A stretch of DNA of 64,000 nt from Mesostigma viride (GCA_009746045.1 RPFO01000027.1:4215953-4279952), one strand, 5' to 3'. Positions 47,618 through 58,575 are shown, counted from the stretch's first letter. The notes: generated by a model from the letters alone, not told the origin. Made by a program: numbers and translations.

Positions 47618-48730
47618 GTCATTTTATCTATGACTAACAAGCTAAGCTGAGAATGCAATGCCGTATAGCACAAAAGAAAAAATAATTGCAAAAAATATTT
47701 TTGTGCTGGCACCTGTACCCAAGCCATGCCCTCTACAGTAGGGGTTGGCTGTGCAAGGTAGTTGTCATAAAAGGTGGGCTTCCATTCTAGGGAAGCAGGT
47801 TGTTTTTTTTGCCGGGACATCCCGCCGGTCCTCTGCATGGGCTCAGGCCCGGAGTTTTGACCCAGCAGACTTTCGGCGCCACTTTGGTGGCATCGTATTC
47901 CAGTTTTGAACTCTCATCATTTACATGCAGCTATCAACTGAATCTCACCCCTGTGAGGGAGGTCGGGGGGAAATGGTTTAACTAACCCGAGGATGAACCT
48001 GGGTTGGGACAAAGTACCCCCATAGCTAGTGTACAGTAATGTTTTTCTTTTTTGCATGTCGTACGTATTTTTTGCTATTAGCCATGTAAGGAGATGTGGG
48101 TAGAGCAGGGGCACAGCCGCTGTGGGCTGGTCCTGCAATTTCGCGTAGTGCGCTAACCCTAGCATACAGATGGCCGTGTGGTCATCCGGTAGACAAGTCT
48201 GTGTTATGCCACCGCAGAGAGCTAGCACACATATTGAAATAAACTGATGTTTTGTGGTGATGCATGCAAAGCAAAGCAAAGCCAGAAATGGATTTGGTAG
48301 GCTATGCTCATTTTATCTATGACTAACCTGCTAAGCTGAGAATGCAACGCCGTATAGCACAAAAGAAAAATAATTGTAAAAAATATTTTTTGTGCTGCAT
48401 GGCACCCGTACCCAATCCACCCTCTACAGTAGGGGTAGGCTGGGCAAGGTGGTTGCCATAAAAGGCGGGCTTCCATTCTAGGGAAGCAGGTTGTTTCTTT
48501 TGCCTCCCACCCACCCTGGCAAAAGGGGTGCTGTAGAGCAGGGCGCAGCTGCTGTGGGCTGGTCCTGCAATTTCACATAGTGTGCTCACCCTAGCGTACA
48601 GATGGCCATGTGGCCATCTGGTAGAGAAAAGTCTTGTGTCATTCCACCGCAGAGATCTTGCACACAGATGTGAGTAAATTTGATTTCTTGTAGGGATGCA
48701 TGCAAAGCGAGCAAGGCCAGAAATGGATGT
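47618..48730. repeat. Dispersed repeat family A, copies 2 and 3
   Basis: 47618-47813 and about 48090-48730 match 42.1-42.5 kb. Between them, 47.82-48.09 kb is unrelated DNA, so it is either an insertion or marks the join of two truncated copies. The palindrome motif recurs at 48.17 and 48.60 kb. Confidence 0.82.
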
Positions 48731-48739
48731 GAACTTATC

Positions 48740-50180
48740 GGTTTTCTCTTAATATAGTTTAATGAACACATGCGGGAAAGATAGGGCCGCTATGCCTTGG
48801 CCTGCATGTGGAAGGCTGTCTGCGACATGGGCTGACTGATTCGATCTGTACAAAGGGTTTCAAGTTCGCCTGAATTTTTGTTGGATGACCCGGTTGTTTA
48901 TAAGGGTCGATGGCTATTAATTAGTGGTCCGAGAAAATTAATTGTAGGTTTTATTGACTTGCTTGCAAAGATTCGTATTTGGTTGCACCAGCTGAGGTTA
49001 GCTGGGGACCTGTAGGGTCGGCTGGTTGCTTAACGAATCTTTGACTGATTTGGGTTCTTTAGTGAGTCGTGATTAATTACTGTATAGTGGATTCGGACCG
49101 GCCCAAGGGGTCGATGGGCGAGTTTTTATGTTTGTCAGTCTGGGGAACCTTGTACAACTACCTGTACGGTTAACGCACTAGCCTGGGGGTGCGTGGCCAC
49201 GTTGTTTGTAGTGGCGTTTTTCAGCACTGTACAAGCCGGCGTGTGACGCATGCCGGTGTTACTTAATGTAGGATGATGTCAGCTTGTGTGTCGGCGGACC
49301 ATGCCTTAAGCAAGCTAGGCAGGCAATGATCCGCAATTGTTTCTTTCCCCTCCCTCCCACCCTGGAGGCTTCTTGCTTTCGCCTGCGGATTGAGAAACCT
49401 TAAGGCCACTGTTAACTGCTGCATTTGTGGCAGGGCTCCACTTATTGTATTCAATCAAATGCTGGTCTTCTTGGGAGCTTAGTGATCTTAACATATTTCT
49501 CAGTCTTGCACACGTGGAACACAGCCATCACCCACCTTTTCTTTTTGTGAGCTGTGATGAATACTGGAAGAGCCACACACTTGTGCACTTTTTGCAACAA
49601 GAAGATGCAAGGGCAGAGACATTCATGTTAGTATCCCAGGTCACATGCAGGGATTGCAGTGGCAACAATGTGCAACTCAGATCCACGACGCATGAAGACA
49701 CGGAACACATAAAAGGTACAGGGGACAAGGCAAAAGAAGAGGAGATATTCAATCAACAGCCCCATTTGAGGTCAGCATGTCCATGCCTGCAACTCACTGT
49801 GAGTAACACCCCCAAAAGCAAGCCTTAGAAAGTGCCTTGACTGTCAGTGTTGGCTGCCCATATCGATGGGGTGGGTGGGTGGGTGCACTTCATAGTGCAT
49901 ATATTGTTGATATGGATCTCGTGAGCCGCTTTCAGCACACTACTACCATCCCTTTGCAAATCCTTAGCATGCATCCATCTCATAATCACCCTCTTTTCGC
50001 AAGTCCTTAGCATGCATCCATCTCATGGCTACCTACAGTACTAGAAACCATGCATCCGTGGCCTATGACATTCCTTGACAGCAGAGAGATTTTATCCACC
50101 TGCATGCTGGTAAGCCAGGAAATTAAAGAGTCTGAGGAGAATCAAAGAGGGGCGACCCAGTGGGTACGCGGGTTTGAGTG
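48740..50180. other. No gene recognised
   Basis: A 134-codon plus-strand frame at 49427-49828 has no domain or splice context that I recognise. A short duplicated phrase 'ccttagcatgcatccatctcat' occurs at 49963 and 50006. Confidence 0.35.
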
Positions 50181-50183
50181 CCT

Positions 50184-50588
50184 TCACCGCTGGCACCCAG
50201 CCCAAGGGGATCTTAAAATGATCCAAGGGAGCCTGGCCTTACCCCAGCCAAACTCATGCAGCCTGCCTGCTGAGATGCCCACCACAGGGGAAGACACAAG
50301 AGAAAGATCCCCTGACAGCACATTCCCTTTGTACCCATCCACCACCTGGAATGGTTTTGGTACACGCATGATGGGAACGATGATTTATAGCGGAGCTAGG
50401 ACTTAACGCTTGATTTTCCCTGTTAAGTCAGCAACCTTATATGTAGCCAAGGGAGACGATTGCAACTTCAGGAGAGGGATGGCCTGTGCACTGATGATTG
50501 ACACCTGTGCCTGTGTGTCTACTGCCAGCATGTATGGGTCCTGGCTAGACATCACAGCTAAGGCCTTGGCCATACCTTTGGCTACCAA
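50184..50588 (-). pseudogene. Retropepsin-like protease remnant of an LTR element
   Basis: The minus strand reads LAVDTQAQVSIIS, matching the active-site strand of retroviral-type aspartic proteases (D-T/S-G-A) but with Gln in place of Gly. After an in-frame stop a second piece (FQVVDGYKGNVLSG) resembles the C-terminal strand of such proteases. The substitution and stop mean it is inactive. It lies on the same strand as the Gag-like pieces at 53.0-54.3 kb and may be the same element. Confidence 0.45.
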
Positions 50589-50989
50589 TACCCATCAGTT
50601 GATGAGTCCTGTGCACCAATGGCGCTAGCAATCTCTTTATGTGGACAACAGGGACTGCTGAGCCACGTAGTTCTACCCTTAATGCCTGAGGAGGTTCTGG
50701 ACACCTCCACAGTTGGTGCACTACCAGGTCCCCCCTGCCCAGGCTGCCCAGGGGGACTTTGTGCACTGCAGGCTGTGACTGGCTAGGTTCACTGGGGTTG
50801 TGGGGGTGGATGTGGTCATGCTTCTGCAGGTCACCAATAGTGTCCAAGCCACTGGGGTTTTGTTCAACAAGAATATCTTGTACTGAGTCCTTGTCCAAGA
50901 ACTCATGCTCCTCCTCTGGGGCGTCCCCCATTGGTGGATTATACAGGGTTATCTGTGCCTCCTGGCCAGACGCTCACCCCCACTAAGGA

Positions 50990-52490
50990 GATCTCTTATT
51001 CCGTGTGCCTCCCCTGGCTCAGAGATTCCTATTAGGTTTCTGATGTGCATGGGTGATAAGACCCTCCACTAATTACAGACTCCACGTCTGACGTCAGGCT
51101 TGGTCTGGCCACAGTGTCTCATCCTCTACCGCATCGCACAAAAGTGGGACTTCCTCAGGTCCTCTCTTAGCCAGCAAGCGTTTGTGCTCCAGGTGCTGCA
51201 CTCTGTGTGTGAAATACGGCATGAAGTTATTCATGTGTTCGCGTGTATACATGGAATGGCTAGTGTTGTGTAACGTGTTGAACCTGTGCCACAAATAATT
51301 AGTCCAAAGAGCCCCAACACACGGCCTAGCTTTTTGGTGCTCGGGACAAGAACCATTTCCGTAGCATATCCCGAGTGACAAATTTCCTTTTTCGCGCCCA
51401 ATTTCTTAACTTTGTTTTCGTTAAGTTGCGGCATGCGCGGCTGGAAAGACGTGTGCAGCTGGACATAAGCTTACTATATTGGACTCGCAACTACATACTG
51501 GGTACGGTACATTCGACACGACGGATGACATTTGTTCAGTATACGTTCAGGGCAGTCCTATTTACCAATTAGACCCTAGTCGGAGCCCCGGACAAGCCGA
51601 AATTGGTGCCGCCCAGCCAAACAGCAGGGCGCCGCGCCGATCCAGTTAAATATTAGGGACGTACTTCGGCCACGTGTGAGAGGACAGACCCGAAATATAG
51701 AAGGGTGACTTTTGGCCAAGCGTGAGATGGTACTTTGGGAAGTAGGTCATACCCCTGGGAAAAAATCGGTTTGGACCCCAGCGTGAGAGAGGCCTAGGTA
51801 TGCTGACCTGAAAGGGCGTTTTAAAATTCCCACAAATACGGCCTTGGCATGGCCTTCCTCAAGGTCTCCATTTTGTATATATTTCACCACACAGCCTTCG
51901 TATAGATATTTCACCGCACCGGCGGTAGTATGTTGTTCTGTCGTCACAGTCCTTGCTTGGTATGTGGTTTTGTCAGTTAAGGTGGTGTCAGGGGCATGGC
52001 TGTCGGAGGCCACCCATGACTCTATAGTCTGCGTGCTCTGTCCAGACCCACTGTTTTCTTAGTGTAGATGGCTCTCACAGGTCGCCTGGTAGACTGTAGC
52101 TACAGTACTTGAACTGAAGGGAAGTGAAAAGTACCCTCCCGTTGGCTACATAGAGGGCAGAGTGCTTGCATTAATAATTATGATACCTAAGTATGTCATC
52201 AGTACCGGGAACCATACCTGAGTATGTAACCAGTACGTGGCGGAGGGAAACATAGAGTGTACCACTCTTTCCACCTTATTGTACATATGCTTTTCTTCAA
52301 TAAGTCTTTGAGCTAGCACGGTTTTGCATGCCTTGCGGGTATTTCAATGTCTTGTTGTTATGCGCATCACCAGTGGCCCATGTCACTGGTGCCATAACCA
52401 TCAGAACCATAAGGTGTTTTAATTAACAAAAACAACCCAAAATGAGGGCTACCTCTGGGTTTCCGAATTAATCTCCCCAGAATTCTCAGC
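50990..52490. other. No gene recognised
   Basis: Minus-strand frames at 51094-51434 and 51747-52013 could be further remains of the decayed element, but I see no diagnostic motif. Confidence 0.3.
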
Positions 52491-52495
52491 ATCAT

Positions 52496-52725
52496 CCCAG
52501 AAGTGAACAAGTCTTGTGGCTGCTGCTGATCAGCGCATGTGCCTCCCATATGCCGGTTTGTCCGCGTGCCGTCTCTGCGTGTTGCATCTCTGCCGTGCAT
52601 GTGCTCGCCTCCTCTGTCGACTTGACTGCGCCCTTGGATGCAATTCATGGGGTATGTTTTGTGGCTCGGCTCAGCTGTGGCCCGGAACAGGGATCCGCTC
52701 TGTGGAAGTCAAATCGCGCGAGCAG
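52496..52725 (+). other. Possible host exon, copy 2 (doubtful)
   Basis: Homologous to 38896-39121. One frame is Cys-rich (CRLCVLHLCRACARLLC) and ends just before a 'gtatgc' donor. The homologous upstream DNA (agaagtgaacaagt) is shared, so either a gene end or a repeat was duplicated. Confidence 0.2.
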
Positions 52726-52999
52726 GTATGCCTGGCCCTTTGTGTTTATTCATTGCCCCTGGCCGCGCATGTGGTGACTTAGGGCTCTATATTGGCATAT
52801 CTGGAAGGAAATGGCCATGGCAAGTGTGGAATCTGACCACTCTATGGGGCGGCTGCCTGGCAATGTCCTAGATGCAGCAGCCAAATCCAGCCACTGAATT
52901 GAAGGCTGTCTTTGCTAGTACTAGAACTCGTTCTTAGCATTGCTGTCAGTCTCAACATGGTCGTCGTTTTCGTCATCACCGTCTTCATTTTCGTCGTCA

Positions 53000-53037
53000 T
53001 TCTCATCATTGCGACCATCGACACTCTGCATCATCGT

Positions 53038-53093
<56 letters not shown>

Positions 53094-54268
53094 TCATCAT
53101 CGTCGTCGTCGTCCAGATCTACCAGCCCCAGCAACTGAACCATCTTATTCTCATCATTAAGCAACGCTCCCCACGATGGGGGCAGGAGCTGTATCACATC
53201 CACTTGGCTGCCCTCCCCTGGACGAGGCAAGGCCAAGCGTGCCGCTTCAAGCCGCTCATAGGGGGCACCACCACCCATGTTCTCTCCCCCGTCCACAGCC
53301 AGTCATGCAGTTGCTGCTACGGAGCCAGGCCCGCTTCGGCGGTCAAACGACCGGCACGCATCATAGACCCCCTGAAGGGCCGCTTGCTGAAGCGGCCGGG
53401 GCGCGTGTCGGGCCAATTCCTCAAGCAGGCCACGTCCCACACTAGCATGCTCAGACGACCCATTCAAACGGTCACCAAAATCTGGGGAGGGGGGAGATTC
53501 TGCCTGCTGATTCTGCAGATTCTGAGGAAGCCCTAGTGTGCCCAAGAAGAGTGCGCCTCCGCAGCCCTCTTGCCCCAAGAAGATTATCGGCAGAATTCCA
53601 CTTACTGCCCCTTTGGGCCCTTGCCCTGGTTGCCTTGGGCTGGCCTAGGTTACCCTGCCCTTGGCCACCACCCCTACACTGCTGCCGACCCTGGGAAACC
53701 CCAGCTGGGTTGCCCACACTCGGCTGGCCACCCTGCATGCTGCTGCCCCCTTTCCCCAGGTGGATCCCGAGACCCCCTGTTCTGGCGTTGCCTGTTTCGC
53801 ATGTGCTTGCTCAGCCTAGCCCTACCCTGGGTCCTACCCCCTGGGGTGTTATTTTGGCTCTGAGCCGTGTAAGACATGGCTCCACCCTGGGCCTGGATGC
53901 CGTTGCAGACAGTAGGCATCTGGATGCTAAGGATAACAGCTTCCAACTTGCAGCCCACGTGTTGTCAGTGTTATTGCACCACATCCTGGCATTATTCCTC
54001 CCATCCGTGATCAAACCCAGGCGGTCCAGAAAATAATCAGCAGCGGCCCGGTCAGTGACCTGAAGCCCATGCTTGGCCCCATCCCTCCTGATCCGTTTGA
54101 GCCGCTCCACAGCTCTTCTGGCACGCTACCCTTCACCTCAAAAGTGTCACACTCGTGCTTGTGATGATTAGTGAGATTGAGCACCTTGTCTGAGAACTCC
54201 TGACGCGACCAGGAACTGCGGCCAGGTCCACCTTTCCTTGAGCGCCTCCCTAGCCTTGTCCCTAACAC
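53000..54268 (-). pseudogene. Gag-like remnant of an LTR retroelement
   Basis: At least four minus-strand frames follow one another with frame changes: 54268-54011, 54110-53811, 53958-53674 and 53738-53300. The joined reading has a helical Gag-like part (RAAADYFLDRLGLITDG, SWKLEAVIL) followed by a Gln/Arg/Gly-rich basic tail, the composition expected of Gag and nucleocapsid. An Asp-run and (GCC)n Ala-run follow at 53036-53100. No zinc knuckle was found. Its 5' end stops within 50 bp of the first viral gene. Confidence 0.4.
53036..53094. repeat. (CGG)n trinucleotide microsatellite
   Basis: About 18 copies of cgg (minus strand gcc), flanked by cgt/tcg triplets. Confidence 0.95.
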
Positions 54269-54315
54269 GGTCAGATTACTCCTTGTTGGGAGTGGATAAG
54301 TGGAATACTTGCACT

Positions 54316-55662
54316 ATGTTTACAAGTGCAGTACTAGTGGATGTAGCCAGTGGTTGTAGCCATAAGGATGTCCGGGAGGCGCTGGATGCCGCGCTCCAGG
54401 AACGCGGTCTGAGAAACCCATCGTGGAAGGCCGGGCGGGGCGGCCACTCGCTACACCCAATTCTGGCGTACCACGTGTGCCTTAACAACCCCGAGCTGGC
54501 GAGTGAGCTCCCCCTGCTAGTCAAGTACTTCCACAACAACGGATGGGAGCTTCCCGACCAGGGCCTGCGGGAGCTGGAGCAGGCCAGCCGGGTGAGCCCT
54601 CACACCCCAGTGTTCGAGCGCAACGAAGTCGCGGACCGGCTCAAGGAGGAGCTGAAGGAGAAAGAAAAGGAGCTGAAGGAGCAGCAACTGGACTTCGGGC
54701 GCCAGATCGACGTGTACAAGCAGCAGCAGGCCCAGGACAACGCGAGCATGGTCGCCATAAACCGCGCGCACCTCGAGATGGTGAAGGAGAACCACGAGCT
54801 TGTGAGCGAAATCTCCGACCGCGTGGAGGAGATATCCAAGCTGACGGAGGAGAACGCCGTACTGCGGCTGGAGCTGAAGGAGAGTTGCGATATGGTCGAG
54901 CGCCTGCAGCAGGAGCTCCAGGAGGAGGAGGAGAGGCGCCTCCTGGAGCTGCAGCGGGCGGGAGAGGTCGCCACCAAGGAGCTGCAGAGGTTCCGGGAGC
55001 ATGCCGAGAGAGAGACCGCCCAGAAGGTGGCGGACATCGAGAAGGCCCTGAACGACATCACCGAGAGGGAGGTTCAGAAGCACGCCGGGCAGCTGGCCAG
55101 CGAGCTGGTCGCCGTCAAGGGGCGGCTTGACGAGAGCCGCGACGAAATCGCGAGGCTGACGGAGAAGCTGGAGGAGACGGATGCGAAGTTGCGGGACGAG
55201 ATGCGGGACTCGGCGGTGATGGAGATGCAGCTGGGGTGGAAGGCGGACGGGTACGACAAACTCAGCCAGGAGAAGGAGATCATCGACAAGGTTTACGAGC
55301 GGGTCACCACGGGGGTGCGAACGATCAAGGCGCTCGGCCTCGGAACCGCCTCCCTGACGCTGACCAAGCAGCTCATGGTCGAGATCGCGACCGAGTTCGC
55401 CAGGGTGTCCAGGTGCTGCCCGCACGCTGTCCGTGGGCTCCCGGGGTACGTGCACGACATGGTGGAGTTCCGGGTGACCCAGATCTTCGCGCGCAAGTGG
55501 ACCAGGCTGGTGCTGGCGTGCGACCGCCACCGCTGGTCCCTGGAGATGGCGCGCCTCTACGTGACCGTCACCGAGCCGCTGGGCGGTGGCGCGCGGATCA
55601 GCGGGCACCCCACCATCCCCGACGGGGTGCTGACCCTCGTCGACCTGGCCACCCTCGAGTAG
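54316..55662 (+). CDS. Viral coiled-coil protein, 448 residues
   Basis: I chose ATG 54316 because upstream codons of the same frame lie in host-like repeat DNA. Residues 1-90 are a small globular part with no recognised domain (KDVREALDAALQERGL, then an AYHVCLNNPELA helix). Residues about 100-310 form a long heptad-rich coiled coil dominated by Glu, Lys, Leu and Arg. The last 130 residues are globular again (GVRTIKALGLGTASLT). The function is unknown; a virion or scaffold role is inference only. It is the first gene of the GC-rich viral block and converges on the next gene, with ends overlapping by about 65 bp. The 428-codon frame on the opposite strand is a shadow. Confidence 0.8.
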   Translation: MFTSAVLVDVASGCSHKDVREALDAALQERGLRNPSWKAGRGGHSLHPILAYHVCLNNPELASELPLLVKYFHNNGWELPDQGLRELEQASRVSPHTPVFERNEVADRLKEELKEKEKELKEQQLDFGRQIDVYKQQQAQDNASMVAINRAHLEMVKENHELVSEISDRVEEISKLTEENAVLRLELKESCDMVERLQQELQEEEERRLLELQRAGEVATKELQRFREHAERETAQKVADIEKALNDITEREVQKHAGQLASELVAVKGRLDESRDEIARLTEKLEETDAKLRDEMRDSAVMEMQLGWKADGYDKLSQEKEIIDKVYERVTTGVRTIKALGLGTASLTLTKQLMVEIATEFARVSRCCPHAVRGLPGYVHDMVEFRVTQIFARKWTRLVLACDRHRWSLEMARLYVTVTEPLGGGARISGHPTIPDGVLTLVDLATLE

Positions 55663-57239
55663 ATTTGCCCCTGTTTGATAGGACCCCTTTTGGTGGACAG
55701 CGTGTCGGTGTATTTTTTGATAGCGTACAGCTCTTTGGAATTGTGTAGTGCTGTTTACGGCAAACTCTGTGCTGCTCAACGGCTTGTGATTTTCTCCTTT
55801 CATCCTCTTGGAGTATGGCTATTTCGCCTTGAAGCGTCAGTTCATAGCCGTTCGGCGGCTTTTCTGGATCCATCTGATGTCTAAGGAAGAAATCTTGCAC
55901 CACATCTGCACGATTTTCCGGGGTGTCTTTCAAACCCAATAGTCTCATGTATTCTTCGAACTGCTCGTCTCTGAGGAAGTAATCATTGTCCCGTGTATTT
56001 GACCAATCTAAATCTCTATCTGACCCCCATTCCGAGTTTTCATCCATGTCCACACCGGGCATGGTTGCCAACAACGTGGCATCGGCCTGCTCCCTCTGTT
56101 GACATTATTAAACAGCCATCTCTCTCTCGCGTCATCGACAGACCTTACCACGTCAATAGGGGGTTCTTGGCTGGCTGTGGAACTTTTTGGGGCACTACTC
56201 GTGCGAGACAGAGGTCTGCTTGGGGCGGGGGTCGAAAGCGATGAGAATCTAAAGTTTGAGTCAGGAGGCTCGTCTGTGACATCTGACCAATCCGAAATCG
56301 ATAGCCATTCGGTCATGCGAGATTTTTTGCCCCCGTGTACAGTACTCCTACTGCTCACCGACTCGCCGTCTCTGTTTCGTTTGCGCTTTGTACCAGTAGT
56401 GCCCCTTGGGTATTGGTCGATTGTGTCACCATAAACGTATCCCGTACGAGACAGGGGTCTACTTGAGATGCGGGATTGAGAAGCAAAGTTTTGCGCGTTG
56501 CGGAAGATCTTAATGGCGTCATCCTTCACCCCTTCTTGTATCTGGTCATATCGGACGCTATCTGCGGCCCTGTTTGCTTCTTTCGCGTTTGATATTTTCT
56601 GGCGTTCACTGGTGTATGATATAGGATCAAAGGCATTCGCGGTAATGCCACGAGTGTCGCCACTAAAAACAAACCCCCTCGCCCCCCCCGAGGGGTGGCA
56701 TGCTGCGAGATCCCCGTAGACGACTTTTGCGTGTACAAAAACCCCGATAGATCCACGTCAATAGGGGGTTCTTGGCCGGCTGTGGCACTTTTGGGGGCAC
56801 TCTCGGGGCGGCTCTTCCTCGACCAAGCCAGTTTGTCTAGTTCTTCCCTGACCGTATCCCGTAACCCGCTAGGTGTGGCGGGGCGTGTCGGCGCCTTGGA
56901 CGGCGGTTCTGAGTAGGGTGATGAAGGTGTCGAATACGACGATGACGGCGCGGAATAGGAAGGGGATGTTCGCAGAGACGACTTCTTAGAAGAGGACGCG
57001 GACGTCCGTGATGGTGGACTTGGCGCCCCCGCGAGGGGCGCACTTCGCGTGGGTGCGCGCGTGTAGTAGCGCACCTCTCTGTCCTCCGGGATGGCATCCA
57101 CGCCCATGGTGGTGGAGCGGTACCGTTGCCGTTGCGGCATTCGGGGTGGTGCGGGAAAGCATTTGATAATTTTGTTGTCGGCTGTCACGATGCACGTTTT
57201 TGTGCCCCCGTGTCCGCCCCTGCGTTGTCTGGTACTCAT
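55598..57239 (-). CDS. Disordered Ser/Pro-rich viral protein with two apparent frameshifts
   Basis: Three consecutive frames belong to one gene of about 547 residues: 57239-56690, then to about 56095, then to 55598. The frame changes are +1 and lie at an 8-C run (56682-56689) and near a 3-C run (56092-56094). The start is ATG 57239 (MSTRQRRGGHGG). The protein is low-complexity, with many SxxS, SYSAPSSS and RPLSRT motifs and an acidic C-terminal third (DENSEWGSDRDLDW). An internal duplication repeats SAPKS(A/S)TA(G/S)QEPPIDV about 200 residues apart. No domain is recognised; a phosphorylated virion or tegument-like protein is possible. Confidence 0.55.
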
Positions 57240-57292
57240 GGACGGTACTGGTACTACCAACAACAGATACTTTTACCGCGCTGTTGGTACAG

Positions 57293-57829
57293 CTAGAGGG
57301 CCTTGCAGTGTCCCTCGGCTCGCATGACCTCGTTGATGCACAGGTTGGTGTCCTTGTCCACCAACCAGCCCAGCACGCGACCGAACGCGTCGTTGGAGTG
57401 ACAGCGCAGCTCCAGGATCTTCGTGTTTTTGTCCACTCTCTCCTGTATGTCCGCCTGGCTCATCCCCTCGTCGTGGTCGTCCCACGAGACGTTGGTGGTC
57501 AGCTGGAGCAGTCTCTTTCTGGCCAGTCTCGCGCGTTGTATAATAGCGTCCCTCTGCGGGACGTAGCGGAACGGCTTCAGCTCTTCCGTGTCGATACCCA
57601 GCAGCCGGACGGTCACCTTCATAGGCTGGCGTGTCCAGGGGTTCAGCGTGATTATTTTAACCGTGTCCCCGTCGCACACCTGGCACACCTTGCACTCTTT
57701 GAACACCAGCCCGTAAAAGGAGAAGGGCTTCACCTCGCTGTTCGTCAACGTAGCCAGGTCGGGCGCGGTCTCGCGGTCCCGCGGCATCAGTCCGGAGCTA
57801 ACGGTCTTCAGCAATCGCGCGAACGACAT
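57293..57829 (-). CDS. Staphylococcal-nuclease-like (SNase) protein, 178 residues
   Basis: The fold family hydrolyses DNA or RNA phosphodiester bonds with Ca2+. Residues 50-178 show its landmarks: VCDGDTVKI (metal-ligand Asp53/Asp55 region), VRLLGIDTEEL (Arg75 and Glu83, with the same 8-residue spacing as Arg35/Glu43 of the bacterial enzyme) and AFGRVLGWL (Arg151, equivalent of Arg87). The end, NEVMRAEGHCKAL, matches the family's C-terminal helix. A 30-residue insertion separates the halves, and there is no signal peptide. It lies 53 bp upstream of the Ser/Pro-rich gene and 45 bp downstream of the HNH gene on the same strand. SNase proteins are known in several giant viruses. Confidence 0.8.
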   Translation of the reverse strand: MSFARLLKTVSSGLMPRDRETAPDLATLTNSEVKPFSFYGLVFKECKVCQVCDGDTVKIITLNPWTRQPMKVTVRLLGIDTEELKPFRYVPQRDAIIQRARLARKRLLQLTTNVSWDDHDEGMSQADIQERVDKNTKILELRCHSNDAFGRVLGWLVDKDTNLCINEVMRAEGHCKAL

Positions 57830-57848
57830 CGTGTTATACTAAGCAAGC

Positions 57849-57855
57849 GAGATAA
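57849..57855 (-). promoter_or_regulatory. Possible viral promoter motif TTATCTC before the SNase gene
   Basis: The minus strand reads ttatctc 19 bases before the start codon. The same heptamer occurs 17 bases before the HNH gene. Only two instances, so weak. Confidence 0.25.
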
Positions 57856-57874
57856 TTGATTGGATGATACTAGA

Positions 57875-58558
57875 CTAGACGGGGCACCGGTTGGCCTCCA
57901 TCAGGCGCGCGTACAGCCTCATGGTGTCCTCGAACCGCTTGGCGTTGTTGCAGCCGTGACAGAGCAGGCGCGTGTTGCCGCAGTACGCGCGGTCCAGCGG
58001 GTCGGCCTTGTCCAGGGACAGCTCGTCCTCCTTGGGCCCGAACCCCATGGCGAAGGGCGTGCCGCACACCGCGCACTCCGGCGAGGCCACGAACCAGGCG
58101 TAGATCTGGGCAACCTCGTGAGAGTCGAAGCAGGGCCGCACGCCGTCCCGCTTCATGCGGGCGTTCGCGGACACGGCGCGGGACTTCACGTACTCCCACA
58201 TGCGGCTGTTCACCCCGCGCGGCTTGGGGATGCGCACCGGTGCGCTCCCCTTCCCGACCCTCGGCCTGTCCGAGGGCGCGCGCGCCGCCCACAGACCGCA
58301 CAGCTCGGCTCGCTCGCGAGTGCGGGACAGCAGGTCGCGAGCACCGTCCAGCGGGGTCACCGCGCACGAGGGGCACGACCACACGCCCGGGGTGCTGAAC
58401 ACGGCGCGGGACGCGGTCACCGCCTGACCGCAGCGGTGGCAGGCGCCCGTCCACCGCTCCTTGGCGACGGATGGGGGGACAGGGGGGTAGCGCTTGACCC
58501 CCGCCAGACCGGCCACGTATCTCATGTGCACGTTGTACTGCCGCACGCGGGCCTCCAT
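57875..58558 (-). CDS. HNH-like endonuclease with zinc ribbon, 227 residues
   Basis: The start ATG 58558 is clear. Residues 40-65 form a CxxC...CxxC zinc ribbon (CHRCG, CPSC). Residues about 160-215 hold a second Cys pair (CAVCG), then LSLDKADPLDRAYCGNTRLL and CHGCNNAK. The LSLDK...NTRLLC..CN layout is that of HNH/recombination-endonuclease-VII-like nucleases of phages and giant viruses, where Asp/His and Asn residues bind the metal. The usual first His of HNH is not obvious, so activity is uncertain. It would nick or cut DNA, in recombination or homing. It stands between two other minus-strand genes with gaps under 50 bp. Confidence 0.65.
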   Translation of the reverse strand: MEARVRQYNVHMRYVAGLAGVKRYPPVPPSVAKERWTGACHRCGQAVTASRAVFSTPGVWSCPSCAVTPLDGARDLLSRTRERAELCGLWAARAPSDRPRVGKGSAPVRIPKPRGVNSRMWEYVKSRAVSANARMKRDGVRPCFDSHEVAQIYAWFVASPECAVCGTPFAMGFGPKEDELSLDKADPLDRAYCGNTRLLCHGCNNAKRFEDTMRLYARLMEANRCPV

Positions 58559-58575
58559 GCGATATGACTCTCGGT

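Noticed and set aside
54517-55803. 428-codon minus-strand frame
   Set aside because: Leu/His-rich antisense shadow of the coiled-coil gene, whose plus-strand heptads and codon bias are convincing.
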